Part shown: piece by piece, positions 1-5,669 of the stretch
Position numbering within the stretch: the stretch's first letter is position 1
Layout: every line of letters begins with the position of its first letter
From: Anaerolineaceae bacterium
GTDB taxonomy: Bacteria > Chloroflexota > Anaerolineae > JAAYZQ01
Assembly: GCA_012514775.1 (NCBI GenBank)
Contig: JAAYZQ010000366.1
Location: 1 to 9,146, forward strand
DNA: 9,146 bases
Reading direction: 5' to 3'
Program-made: the position numbers and the translations under genes
The notes under the pieces: model-generated
What the model saw: only the letters and a program-made list of their open reading frames with translations
Databases searched by the model: none
Told to the model about the DNA's origin: nothing

Positions 1-345
1 CAGGGCCTCGGAGCCGAGGCCCTGCCGCTGATGGGCAGGGTCGATGACCACCGATACCGACGGGTTGTGGGGGTCCCAATCCCACTCGCCCTCGGCGTGG
101 CCCACCACCTGGCCCGTGGCCCGCTGCACCACGGCCAGCACCAGCCCCTTTTCCGTCTCGGCCCACTTCTGGACGATGGCGGCCGCCTGTTGCCCGGAAA
201 GGGGAGCAGTGTCGGAAAAGGACCAGGGGACGTAGCGCCGCCCGAGCAGGGCCGGGTGGTTGAGATAGGCCTCCACCGCCGGCGTGTCGCCCGGCTCAAA
301 GGCCCGCAGCCGGATCAGCCGCCCCTCGAAGGGTGCGTCGGCCAT
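1..345 (-). CDS. GNAT family N-acetyltransferase, RimJ/RimL-like (C-terminus cut by window edge)
   Basis: The first 115 residues of an acetyltransferase that would transfer an acetyl group from acetyl-CoA to an amine; the substrate is unknown. The start MADAPFEGRLIRLRAFEPGD is typical of RimJ/RimL-type GNATs, where a short strand carrying RLxxRxxxxxD opens the fold. Near the cut end, residues 100-115 (VIDPAHQRQGLGSEAL) are motif A with the QRQGLG pyrophosphate-binding loop. The family is usually 165-190 aa, so roughly 50-75 residues lie outside the window. The ATG at 345-343 has a strong Shine-Dalgarno (AAGGAGGA, about 358-351) 5 bases upstream. It begins 11 nt after the stop of the 88-aa membrane protein gene, so it is very likely the third gene of a minus-strand operon. 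Family call is firm, substrate is not predictable. Confidence 0.88.
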   Translation of the reverse strand, partial: MADAPFEGRLIRLRAFEPGDTPAVEAYLNHPALLGRRYVPWSFSDTAPLSGQQAAAIVQKWAETEKGLVLAVVQRATGQVVGHAEGEWDWDPHNPSVSVVIDPAHQRQGLGSEAL

Positions 346-356
346 GGCGCTCCTCC

Positions 357-623
357 TTAGCTGTTTGCCGGCCTCTTCCCGGGCCGCCACTTTCTGCTCA
401 AGGTCAGGATGGCGATGAGGCTCCAGACAATGTTCACGGTCGAGGAAGGATAGGAGCCGTAGTAGACCGTGTTGACGATCAACAAGCCACCGCCCGCCAG
501 GTTAAGAAGCTGGTAGGGCACGGAGTCGCCCTCCAGCTTCTTGAGCGAGACCAGGCCGTAGGCGCTCAACAGCATCACCGCTCCTGCCCAGCCGAGGATG
601 TCGACGATCAGGTTGTGCTCCAT
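357..623 (-). CDS. Small three-helix membrane protein, CBU_0592-like family
   Basis: An 88-aa integral membrane protein of unknown function. Three hydrophobic segments are visible at about residues 5-25, 38-54 and 60-76, followed by a short basic tail (RKWRPGKRP). The pattern GWAGAVMLLSAYGL, then SVPYQLLNLAGGG and NTVYYGSYPSSTVNIVWSLI matches what I recall of the CBU_0592-like domain, a widespread small membrane family with the conserved YQLLNL and small-residue helix packing. The start ATG at 623-621 follows GGGAGG (about 633-628) at 5 bases. It sits 37 nt after the spermidine-synthase-like gene and 11 nt before the GNAT gene, implying cotranscription with both. No catalytic motif is seen; a transporter or partner role with the neighbouring membrane protein is only a guess. 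Confidence 0.82.
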   Translation of the reverse strand: MEHNLIVDILGWAGAVMLLSAYGLVSLKKLEGDSVPYQLLNLAGGGLLIVNTVYYGSYPSSTVNIVWSLIAILTLSRKWRPGKRPANS

Positions 624-660
624 GCATCCCTCCCTGGCTCCCCTTTGGCGCCAGCGCTAC

Positions 661-2211
661 CTATTCTCCCGTCACAAAGCTCAAGATCAGGCCGTGGACC
701 ACCTGCTCCACCGGCGCCTTGTCGTCAGTAAAGACCATGGTGGGCGTCGTGAACTCCTGGGCGCGGGGGATGGATGCGTCGGCTACCGCCCGCAGGATGG
801 GGTCGGCGAGCAGGCTGGCGTTCTGCTCCAGGTTCTCCAGGGAAGTCGGTTGTTTGGTGGCCACCACCAGGACGTTGATCAGATCCTGGCCTGGCTGTTC
901 CAGGTCGACCATATAGACGTTGGGAAACTCGGCCTTGAGCGTGCTGGCCAGGACCTCCACCAGGCTCCAGTCGGTGCGGGTGCGGCCGACGTTGATGGCC
1001 ACCACTCCGTCGTCGGTCAGGTGCTCGCGGACCTGCTGAAAGAACTCGCGCGTGGTGAGGTGGAAGGGGATGTAGGGCGGGCGGTAGGCGTCGATGGCGA
1101 TGACGTCGTAGGTGCTCGTGCTGTTGGCCAGAAAGTAGCGCCCGTCCTGGGCCACGGCCCGAAAGTTGGGCTCGGTCATGTCAAAGTACTGGCGGCCGAC
1201 CTCGATAATCTCGGGGTCGATCTCGGCGCCGTCGATGGGGATGGGTCCGTACACCTCGGTGTATTGCTTGGCCACCGTGCCCGCCGCCGAGCCGATGAGG
1301 GCCAGGCTGTCCACCTCGCCGGCGGCAAAGGGCGGGTTGTTGAAATAGGGGGCGATGAGAAAATAGTCCCAGATGCCGCCCACGAGGACCGAATCGGGGT
1401 CATAGATGGAGTGTACCCCCTGGCCTTCGTTCAGCTTGAGCCACACCTCGTCGCCCCACTGCACCACCTGGATATAGTTGTACATCGACTCCTGCTCGTG
1501 GATCAGCTCGCCGAATTCCACGGGCTTGACGATGCCGCCCCCGGCAAACAGCGCCAGGGCCACCAGGATCACGGGCATGGCCAGGTAGAGCACGGCTCGC
1601 CTGCCCAGCTCCCAGAAGAGCCCCACCAGCGATACGGCGAGGAGCACGAAGGCAAAGAGCAAGAACGTATTGCGCGTGCCGATGTTGGGGATGAGGACCA
1701 GCACCGGCAAGAAGGTACCCGCCAGGCTGCCCACGGTGGACAGGGCATAGAGTCCGCCGGCCACGTTGCCCGACGACTCGACGCCTTCCCCTTCCATGGA
1801 GAGGCGGATGGCAAAGGGCGAGATAAAGCCCATGAGGGTCACCGGGATGGCAAAGAGGGCCACGACTCCCAGCAGGGAGCCGGCCAGGATCCCGGCGCTG
1901 TACTGGGCAAAGCCCTGCATGGACCACAGCAACACCGGCCGGGCCACAAAGGGCACGATGCCCACCAGGAAGGCCGACCAGGCCGTGAGCTGGTACAACA
2001 CCGAGTAGTACGGCTTGCGATCGGCATACTTGCCGCCAAGGTAATAGCCGACCGTGAGATAGAGCAGCACCATTCCGATGAGCACTGCCCAGATGATGAG
2101 CGAGTTGCCAAAGAAGGGGTCCAGGAGGCGCGACGCTGTCAGCTCGACCCCGAGGCTGGTCATGCCCCCCACAAACACCAACAACAGCAGCAATCCACGT
2201 TTTGCCTTCAC
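661..2211 (-). CDS. Fused multi-pass membrane protein with C-terminal spermidine-synthase-like domain
   Basis: A 516-aa protein in two parts. Residues 1 to about 228 hold about seven hydrophobic segments (roughly 8-26, 37-58, 72-91, 108-126, 152-173, 180-199, 206-225). Residues 235-516 form a spermidine-synthase-like Rossmann domain: ESMYNYIQVVQ (241-251) is the usual entry strand, LIGSAAGT (305-312) replaces the nucleotide loop, AEIDPEIIEVGRQYF (329-343) is the acidic motif, DVIAIDAYRPPYIPF (369-383) the active-site strand, and TDDKAPVE (495-502) the typical end of this fused family. True aminopropyltransferases have GGGDG and a DxxD motif (such as DSTDP); here the loop lacks the Asp and the second Asp of DxxD is Arg, so spermidine synthesis is doubtful. 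The start is GTG at 2211-2209, with AGGAG at 2221-2217 five bases upstream. It leads the minus-strand operon. Substrate and function are unknown. Confidence 0.88.
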   Translation of the reverse strand: MKAKRGLLLLLVFVGGMTSLGVELTASRLLDPFFGNSLIIWAVLIGMVLLYLTVGYYLGGKYADRKPYYSVLYQLTAWSAFLVGIVPFVARPVLLWSMQGFAQYSAGILAGSLLGVVALFAIPVTLMGFISPFAIRLSMEGEGVESSGNVAGGLYALSTVGSLAGTFLPVLVLIPNIGTRNTFLLFAFVLLAVSLVGLFWELGRRAVLYLAMPVILVALALFAGGGIVKPVEFGELIHEQESMYNYIQVVQWGDEVWLKLNEGQGVHSIYDPDSVLVGGIWDYFLIAPYFNNPPFAAGEVDSLALIGSAAGTVAKQYTEVYGPIPIDGAEIDPEIIEVGRQYFDMTEPNFRAVAQDGRYFLANSTSTYDVIAIDAYRPPYIPFHLTTREFFQQVREHLTDDGVVAINVGRTRTDWSLVEVLASTLKAEFPNVYMVDLEQPGQDLINVLVVATKQPTSLENLEQNASLLADPILRAVADASIPRAQEFTTPTMVFTDDKAPVEQVVHGLILSFVTGE

Positions 2212-2216
2212 TGGTT

Positions 2217-2221
2217 CTCCT
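2217..2221 (-). promoter_or_regulatory. Ribosome binding site fixing the GTG start of the spermidine-synthase-like gene
   Basis: On the minus strand AGGAG lies five bases (AACCA) before GTG at 2211-2209. No ATG lies close by in frame, and translation from the GTG gives the expected basic-then-hydrophobic start MKAKRGLLLLL, so the GTG start is well supported. Confidence 0.75.
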
Positions 2222-2257
2222 GTCTGAGCCCGGTCTCGTCCGTTCCTCTATGTAGTT

Positions 2258-2276
2258 CCGGCCTCTGTCCGGCCGG
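2258..2276 (-). other. GC-rich stem-loop in the 5' leader of the minus-strand operon
   Basis: CCGGCC and GGCCGG form a perfect 6-bp stem around a 7-nt loop. It lies about midway in the roughly 100-nt leader between the predicted transcription start (about 2311) and the GTG start at 2211. It could be a chance structure in GC-rich DNA or a leader element; no known riboswitch pattern is recognised. Confidence 0.3.
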
Positions 2277-2317
2277 CTTGCAGGCCCGGTGTTGAAGCGC
2301 GTGGCCTGGATTTTGAG

Positions 2318-2346
2318 ATTATACCGCTTTTGGCTTATCCTGGCAA
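2318..2346 (-). promoter_or_regulatory. Sigma70/A-type promoter of the minus-strand operon
   Basis: Read on the minus strand, TTGCCA (2346-2341, five of six consensus bases) and a perfect TATAAT (2323-2318) are separated by exactly 17 bp. Transcription would start near 2311, giving a leader of about 100 nt before the GTG start at 2211. It is AT-rich against a GC-rich background and sits exactly between divergent genes, which supports it. Confidence 0.8.
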
Positions 2347-2352
2347 ACAACC

Positions 2353-2381
2353 TTGACGGGCGGGCGCTTTGCTGGTATAGT
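2353..2381 (+). promoter_or_regulatory. Sigma70/A-type extended -10 promoter of the GNAT-TVP38 unit
   Basis: TTGACG (2353-2358) and TATAGT (2376-2381) are 17 bp apart, with a TGG extended -10 element at 2373-2375. The expected transcription start at about 2387-2389 is only one to three bases before the ATG at 2390, so the mRNA should be leaderless or nearly so. Its -35 lies only 6 bp from the -35 of the opposite promoter (2341-2346). Confidence 0.8.
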
Positions 2382-2389
2382 GCAGCCTC

Positions 2390-3301
2390 ATGGGGGAAAA
2401 GTTGCCAACCATTGTACGTGCATTCGCCGGATCTCTCGCCGACGCCGAGGGCCTGTTGGCCGTGGAGCGGGCAACCTTTGACGAGTCGCCCTACAGCGTT
2501 GCACAGATCCGCGCCATGCTGAGCCGCGGCCCCGGTGGGCAGCAGGCCTGGCTGGCCCTCGTCGACGGCGTGGTGGCCGGCTTTGTCGCCGCCTTTGCTA
2601 CCCACGGCCTCCTCGGGCCTGCCTGGGAGATCGACCTCCTGGCCGTCCATCCCGACGCGTCGGGCCAGGGCCTGGCGGCGCGCCTCATCCGCGCCGCCGC
2701 GGCCCACGGCGCGCGCCTGGCCGGGCGTGCCCGGGCCGTGGTCGCCGCCGAGAACGAGCGGTCGGCGCGTGCCTTTATGCGCGCCGGGTTCCGCGACGAC
2801 GGCCGGCCGTGCCGCCTGTTGATCCATCGCCCCGGGACCCACGACGCGCCCTCCTGGCCCGGCCCGGAGGTGGCGGTCCGTCCGGCCGCGAGCCTGTCGG
2901 AGGTGGAGGGCTGGCTGGCTGGGCCCCCGTCGCCGGGCGCCCTGCCGCGCGAGGGGCTATCGCTCCTCGTCGCCGAGGAAGGTGGCCGGCCGGCCGGCTA
3001 CGTGGAGCTGCTGGACGTGCAGACGCTGCTCTACCGCGGGACCTGGATCGAGTCGCTGGTGGCAACCACCGACCGCGCCCGGACTGCCCTGGTGCAGGCC
3101 GCCCTGGCCCGAGCCGCGGCCGGCGGCCTGGATGAGATCGGCGCCATGGTGCCCGAGGGCGATGGGCCATTGCTGCGTGCTTTGATGAGCCTCGGTTTCG
3201 AGTCGCTGGGAGAGTTTGGCTGGCTGGTCGCCCGGTTGCCCCTGCCCGGCGTGGCTGCCTCGCTGGGCGCCACGGTGACCCTCGGTGCGGGCAATGCCTG
3301 A
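2390..3301 (+). CDS. GNAT N-acetyltransferase with an apparent second, degenerate GNAT-like half
   Basis: A 303-aa protein, about twice a single GNAT domain. The N-terminal half (about 8-147) is a recognisable acetyl-CoA-dependent acetyltransferase: AWLALVDGVVAGFVAA (53-68), then IDLLAVHPDASGQGLAARLI (81-100), which is motif A, and ENERSARAFMRAGF (121-134), the motif B helix with the Asn and Phe typical of the family. The first R/Q of the Q/RxxGxG/A loop is Ser here. The C-terminal half (about 160-285) repeats the order of elements (LLVAEEGGRPAGYVEL, then an ESLVAT strand, then LLRALMSLGFESLG) but has no QxxGxG loop, so it is probably non-catalytic. Substrate unknown. There is no Shine-Dalgarno; the promoter is only 8 bp upstream, fitting leaderless translation. 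The next gene overlaps its end by 8 nt. Confidence 0.85.
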   Translation: MGEKLPTIVRAFAGSLADAEGLLAVERATFDESPYSVAQIRAMLSRGPGGQQAWLALVDGVVAGFVAAFATHGLLGPAWEIDLLAVHPDASGQGLAARLIRAAAAHGARLAGRARAVVAAENERSARAFMRAGFRDDGRPCRLLIHRPGTHDAPSWPGPEVAVRPAASLSEVEGWLAGPPSPGALPREGLSLLVAEEGGRPAGYVELLDVQTLLYRGTWIESLVATTDRARTALVQAALARAAAGGLDEIGAMVPEGDGPLLRALMSLGFESLGEFGWLVARLPLPGVAASLGATVTLGAGNA

Positions 3302-4046
3302 TGAGCCGGGCTCGCCAGAGCCGGGAGGCTGGCGGTGGTGGCCCTGGCTGCTGGCCGGCCTGGTCGTAGCCGTCCTCGTCCTCGCCCTGGTCCTCTGGGG
3401 CCGGCCGCTCACCCATCTCCTCACCCAGCGCGAGGCGCTCAACGCCTGGCTGGCCGACCTGGGGGCCTGGGGCCCGGCGGCCATCATCTTCCTGGAGATG
3501 GTGCAGACGCTGGCCGGCCCGGTCCCTGGCACCGCCATCGAGGCCGCCAGTGGCTTTCTGTTTGGCCCCTGGTGGGGCACCCTGTATGCCATGACCGGCA
3601 TCGTGACGGGTGCCCTCATCGCCTTCTTCCTGGCGCGGCGCTTTGGCCGGCCCTTGATCCAGCGCTTGCTGCGGCGCCACGATATCGATCGCCTGGACAG
3701 TCTTCTGGACGGGGGCGGCTCCATGCTCTTTTTTCTGCTGTGGCTCTTTCCCCTCGTGCCCGACGACCTGGTCTGCCTGGCCGCGGGCATCATGGGCATG
3801 TCGCCCCGCCGGTTTCTACTGCTCATGAGCGTGGGCCGGCTGCCGGGCATTTTCGTTTCCGTCTGGCTGGGGGCAACCGCCACACGCCTGAGCCCCGCCT
3901 GGTGGCTCGTCGCCCTGGCAGCCCTGGCGCTCCTGGCCCTGGCGACCTGGCGCTGGGGCGCGCGGCTGCAGGCTGCTCTGGTTTCGCTGGCCAACCGCTT
4001 GAGCGCTTTCGTGGGCCGCGCCCCCCGGAACAACGAGGATCTGTGA
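3294..4046 (+). CDS. TVP38/TMEM64 family membrane protein (VTT / SNARE-associated Golgi domain)
   Basis: A 250-aa polytopic inner-membrane protein of the DedA/VTT superfamily, whose members are implicated in lipid scrambling or undecaprenyl-phosphate and ion handling; the exact substrate here is unknown. Hydrophobic segments are near residues 17-36, 60-76, 92-114, 144-166, 174-192 and 202-220. Family hallmarks seen are ASGFLFGPWWGTLYAMTG (85-102), the GALIAFFLARRFGR stretch (106-119), and FPLVPDDLVCLAAGIMGM (152-169), the re-entrant loop motif with two prolines. The chosen ATG at 3294 overlaps the preceding GNAT stop by 8 nt; a GTG at 3285 in the same frame is an alternative giving three more residues. 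No good Shine-Dalgarno is present, so translation is probably coupled to the GNAT gene. A lipid operon begins just downstream from its own promoter. Confidence 0.88.
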   Translation: MPDEPGSPEPGGWRWWPWLLAGLVVAVLVLALVLWGRPLTHLLTQREALNAWLADLGAWGPAAIIFLEMVQTLAGPVPGTAIEAASGFLFGPWWGTLYAMTGIVTGALIAFFLARRFGRPLIQRLLRRHDIDRLDSLLDGGGSMLFFLLWLFPLVPDDLVCLAAGIMGMSPRRFLLLMSVGRLPGIFVSVWLGATATRLSPAWWLVALAALALLALATWRWGARLQAALVSLANRLSAFVGRAPRNNEDL

Positions 4047-4056
4047 TGCATCCTGG

Positions 4057-4083
4057 CTGGCCCGGGTTGGCAAAACGGGCCAG
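4057..4083. promoter_or_regulatory. Perfect 8-bp dyad around the -35 of the lipid-operon promoter
   Basis: CTGGCCCG (4057-4064) and CGGGCCAG (4076-4083) are perfect inverted repeats separated by 11 bp, and the -35 hexamer TTGGCA (4067-4072) falls in the spacer. Two readings are possible: an operator for a dimeric regulator, or an RNA hairpin ending the upstream GNAT-TVP38 transcript (stop at 4046). No T-run follows, which weakens the terminator reading. Confidence 0.5.
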
Positions 4084-4095
4084 GAATGCTATACT
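4067..4095 (+). promoter_or_regulatory. Sigma70/A-type extended -10 promoter of the lipid operon
   Basis: TTGGCA (4067-4072) and TATACT (4090-4095) are 17 bp apart, with a TGC extended -10 at 4087-4089. The start of transcription should be near 4102, about 26 nt before the ATG at 4128. The promoter overlaps the ATG at 4086, which rules that codon out as the gene start. Confidence 0.8.
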
Positions 4096-4127
4096 TGGGT
4101 GGAGAACAGACCGATTGGGGTTTCCAC

Positions 4128-4766
4128 ATGGCGAACTGGATCACTCTGGCCCGGCTTCCGTTGCTGATCGGAATCGTCCTGCTGCTGTACGTCGACGTGC
4201 CCGCAGTACGGATTGCCACAGCACCGCTCGTCTTGATCCTGATCTTTATGGATACATTGGACGGGATCGTGGCGCGCAGGCGGCACGAGGTGGGCATGCT
4301 GGGCAGCAAACTGGACATCGGCGTCGACCGCATCGTAGAGCTGGTGCTCTGGATCGTCTATGCCCACCTGAACCTGATCTCGGTGGCTATCCCCATCATC
4401 TTTGTTATCCGGGGTGGGCTCGTAGACACGGTGCGCAGCTTTAGCCTGGTTTGGGGCGAGACCCCCTTTGGCATGATGCGGACCAAGTGGGGGCGCCGCC
4501 TCGTGGCCTCGGGCTTTATGCGGTCGCTGTACGGCGTGTCCAAGGCGGCGGCCTTTTGTCTCCTGGCCCTGGCCCTGGGCCTGCGCGGCCTGTGGGCCGG
4601 CACACCCCAGGCGGAGGCGGCGGAAGTGGTGTGGATCGTGGCGGTCGTTGCCAGTTGGATCGCCACGGCCATTTGCATCGTGCGCGGCGCCCCTGTCCTG
4701 GTAGAAGCGCGGACGCTTCTGCGGGACCTCGACGCGCGAGTCGCCCACCACGCGCCACCGTCATGA
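4128..4766 (+). CDS. CDP-alcohol phosphatidyltransferase family protein
   Basis: A 212-aa membrane enzyme that would exchange CMP of a CDP-alcohol (usually CDP-diacylglycerol) for an alcohol head group such as glycerol phosphate or inositol phosphate. The complete family signature DxxDGxxARx8GxxxDxxxD is present: D42, D45, G46, A49, R50, G59, D63, D67, which bind the metal and CDP part. Hydrophobic segments lie around 8-22, 31-41, 68-95, 138-152 and 165-186. The opening NWITLARLPLLIG is typical of PgsA-like members. The in-frame ATG at 4086 would give 14 more residues but lies in the promoter, so 4128 is chosen; only a weak GGGG precedes it. Its stop overlaps the next gene's start as ATGA. 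Pairing with an acyltransferase recalls phosphatidylinositol-phosphate synthase (PgsA1) of actinobacteria, but the acceptor alcohol cannot be read from the sequence. Confidence 0.9.
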   Translation: MANWITLARLPLLIGIVLLLYVDVPAVRIATAPLVLILIFMDTLDGIVARRRHEVGMLGSKLDIGVDRIVELVLWIVYAHLNLISVAIPIIFVIRGGLVDTVRSFSLVWGETPFGMMRTKWGRRLVASGFMRSLYGVSKAAAFCLLALALGLRGLWAGTPQAEAAEVVWIVAVVASWIATAICIVRGAPVLVEARTLLRDLDARVAHHAPPS

Positions 4767-5659
4767 GGCTGCCCGACCTCGTCAGTCACCCCCGGGGTAT
4801 CCAGCTTGGCCTGTTTTTCAGCCAGCGGGTGCCGCCGGGAATTGCATACCGCTCGGCGCGGTGGCTGGCAGGGCTTATGACCCGCCTTGGGCCGGAACTG
4901 GTGCGCATCCTGCGCGCCAACGTTGGACAGGTGTTGGGGCCTGATTGCGGCGAGGACGTGAACAGGCTCGTCCGGCAGATCCTGACGAATTTTCTGCGCG
5001 GCTACTATGACCTGTTTCGGGCCTGGAACCTGCCCCAGGAGCAGATGTCGGCCCTCATCAACGTCCCGCCCTGGCTTTTCGAGGCCATGCACGCCGCCCG
5101 CAGTGCCGGCCGGGGTGTCGTCCTGGTGTTCCCCCACGTGGGCAACTTTGACCTGGCGAGCCAGGCCGTGGCGGGCTATGTGCCAAGCGTGCAGGTATTG
5201 ACCCTGCCCAATCCGTCGCCCGGCTTTCAGCGCCTCAACGAGATGCGCGGCCGCGGAGGAGCCCAGATCACGCCGCTGTCGCCGGCGGCGCTGCGCCAGG
5301 CCCTCCGTAGCCTGCGCCAGGGTGGGGCCGTCGCCTTCGGGGGCGACCGGCCGGTGAGCGAGCTGGACACGCCTTTTTCCTTTTTCGGGCGGCCCGCGCG
5401 CGTACCTTCGGCCTCCGTGCGCCTGGCCCTCAGGACCGGGGCACAGGTGGCCGTCATGGCGGCCGCCTGGGATGCCGAGCAGGGCACGTATTGCCTCGAC
5501 GTGGAGCCATTCCTGGAGATGGAGCGCACCGGCGACGAGGATCAGGACATCGCCCTGAACATGCGCCGCGTTCTCGATGCGCTGGAAAGTGTCATCCGGC
5601 GCTGGCTGGACCAGTGGTTCATGTTCGTTCCAGTCTGGCCAGACTTGATGGAAGACTGA
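4763..5659 (+). CDS. LpxL/PatA-type lysophospholipid acyltransferase superfamily protein
   Basis: A 298-aa acyltransferase of the LpxL/HtrB and phosphatidylinositol-mannoside acyltransferase (PatA) type, expected at the cytoplasmic face of the membrane, moving a fatty acyl chain onto a lipid or sugar hydroxyl. The catalytic HX4D motif is HVGNFD (H125, D130). Family blocks follow: GGDRPVSE near 193-200 and FSFFGRPARVPSASVRLALRTGAQV at about 205-229, ending in LDQWFMFVPVWPD. This last block corresponds to the Glu/Asp-Gln-Trp-Phe ending of the family. Longer readings upstream in the same frame overlap the previous gene fully; the ATG at 4763 overlaps its stop (ATGA), the classic sign of translational coupling, and gives the normal family length. 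In a lineage without obvious lipid A, the acceptor is more likely a glycolipid or phospholipid made with the preceding enzyme. Confidence 0.88.
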   Translation: MRLPDLVSHPRGIQLGLFFSQRVPPGIAYRSARWLAGLMTRLGPELVRILRANVGQVLGPDCGEDVNRLVRQILTNFLRGYYDLFRAWNLPQEQMSALINVPPWLFEAMHAARSAGRGVVLVFPHVGNFDLASQAVAGYVPSVQVLTLPNPSPGFQRLNEMRGRGGAQITPLSPAALRQALRSLRQGGAVAFGGDRPVSELDTPFSFFGRPARVPSASVRLALRTGAQVAVMAAAWDAEQGTYCLDVEPFLEMERTGDEDQDIALNMRRVLDALESVIRRWLDQWFMFVPVWPDLMED

Positions 5660-5669
5660 GAGGGGATCT

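Noticed and set aside
1..24. Perfect 11-bp inverted repeat with a 2-nt centre (CAGGGCCTCGG and CCGAGGCCCTG)
   Set aside because: It lies inside the GNAT coding region, encoding the conserved QGLGSEAL motif, so it is best explained by codon choice and not by a terminator or operator.
661..2211. Calling this gene speE (spermidine synthase)
   Set aside because: The GGGDG loop and second active-site aspartate are missing, so the gene symbol would overstate what the sequence shows.
598..2295. A 565-codon open frame on the plus strand opposite the spermidine-synthase-like gene, longer than that gene
   Set aside because: Its translation is rich in His, Gly, Asp and Gln with no family pattern, as expected for an antisense frame in GC-rich DNA; the minus-strand frame has clear domains and a good ribosome binding site.
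2212..2311. Riboswitch in the leader of the minus-strand operon
   Set aside because: Only one short 6-bp stem is evident and no known riboswitch core is recognised.
3905..3970. Repeated CTGGCCCTGGCG-like units
   Set aside because: They encode an Ala/Leu-rich membrane helix of the TVP38 protein; a coding low-complexity run and not a functional repeat.
4086..4088. ATG as start of the CDP-alcohol transferase
   Set aside because: It is part of the extended -10 element and lies upstream of the predicted transcription start; ATG at 4128 gives the typical family N-terminus.
2957..4333. Long minus-strand open frame opposite the GNAT, TVP38 and CDP-alcohol transferase genes
   Set aside because: Low-complexity Arg, Ser and Pro-rich translation crossing three well-supported genes and a promoter; a GC-driven shadow. 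The same applies to long minus-strand frames at 1400-2842, 4358-5839 and 6605-7852.
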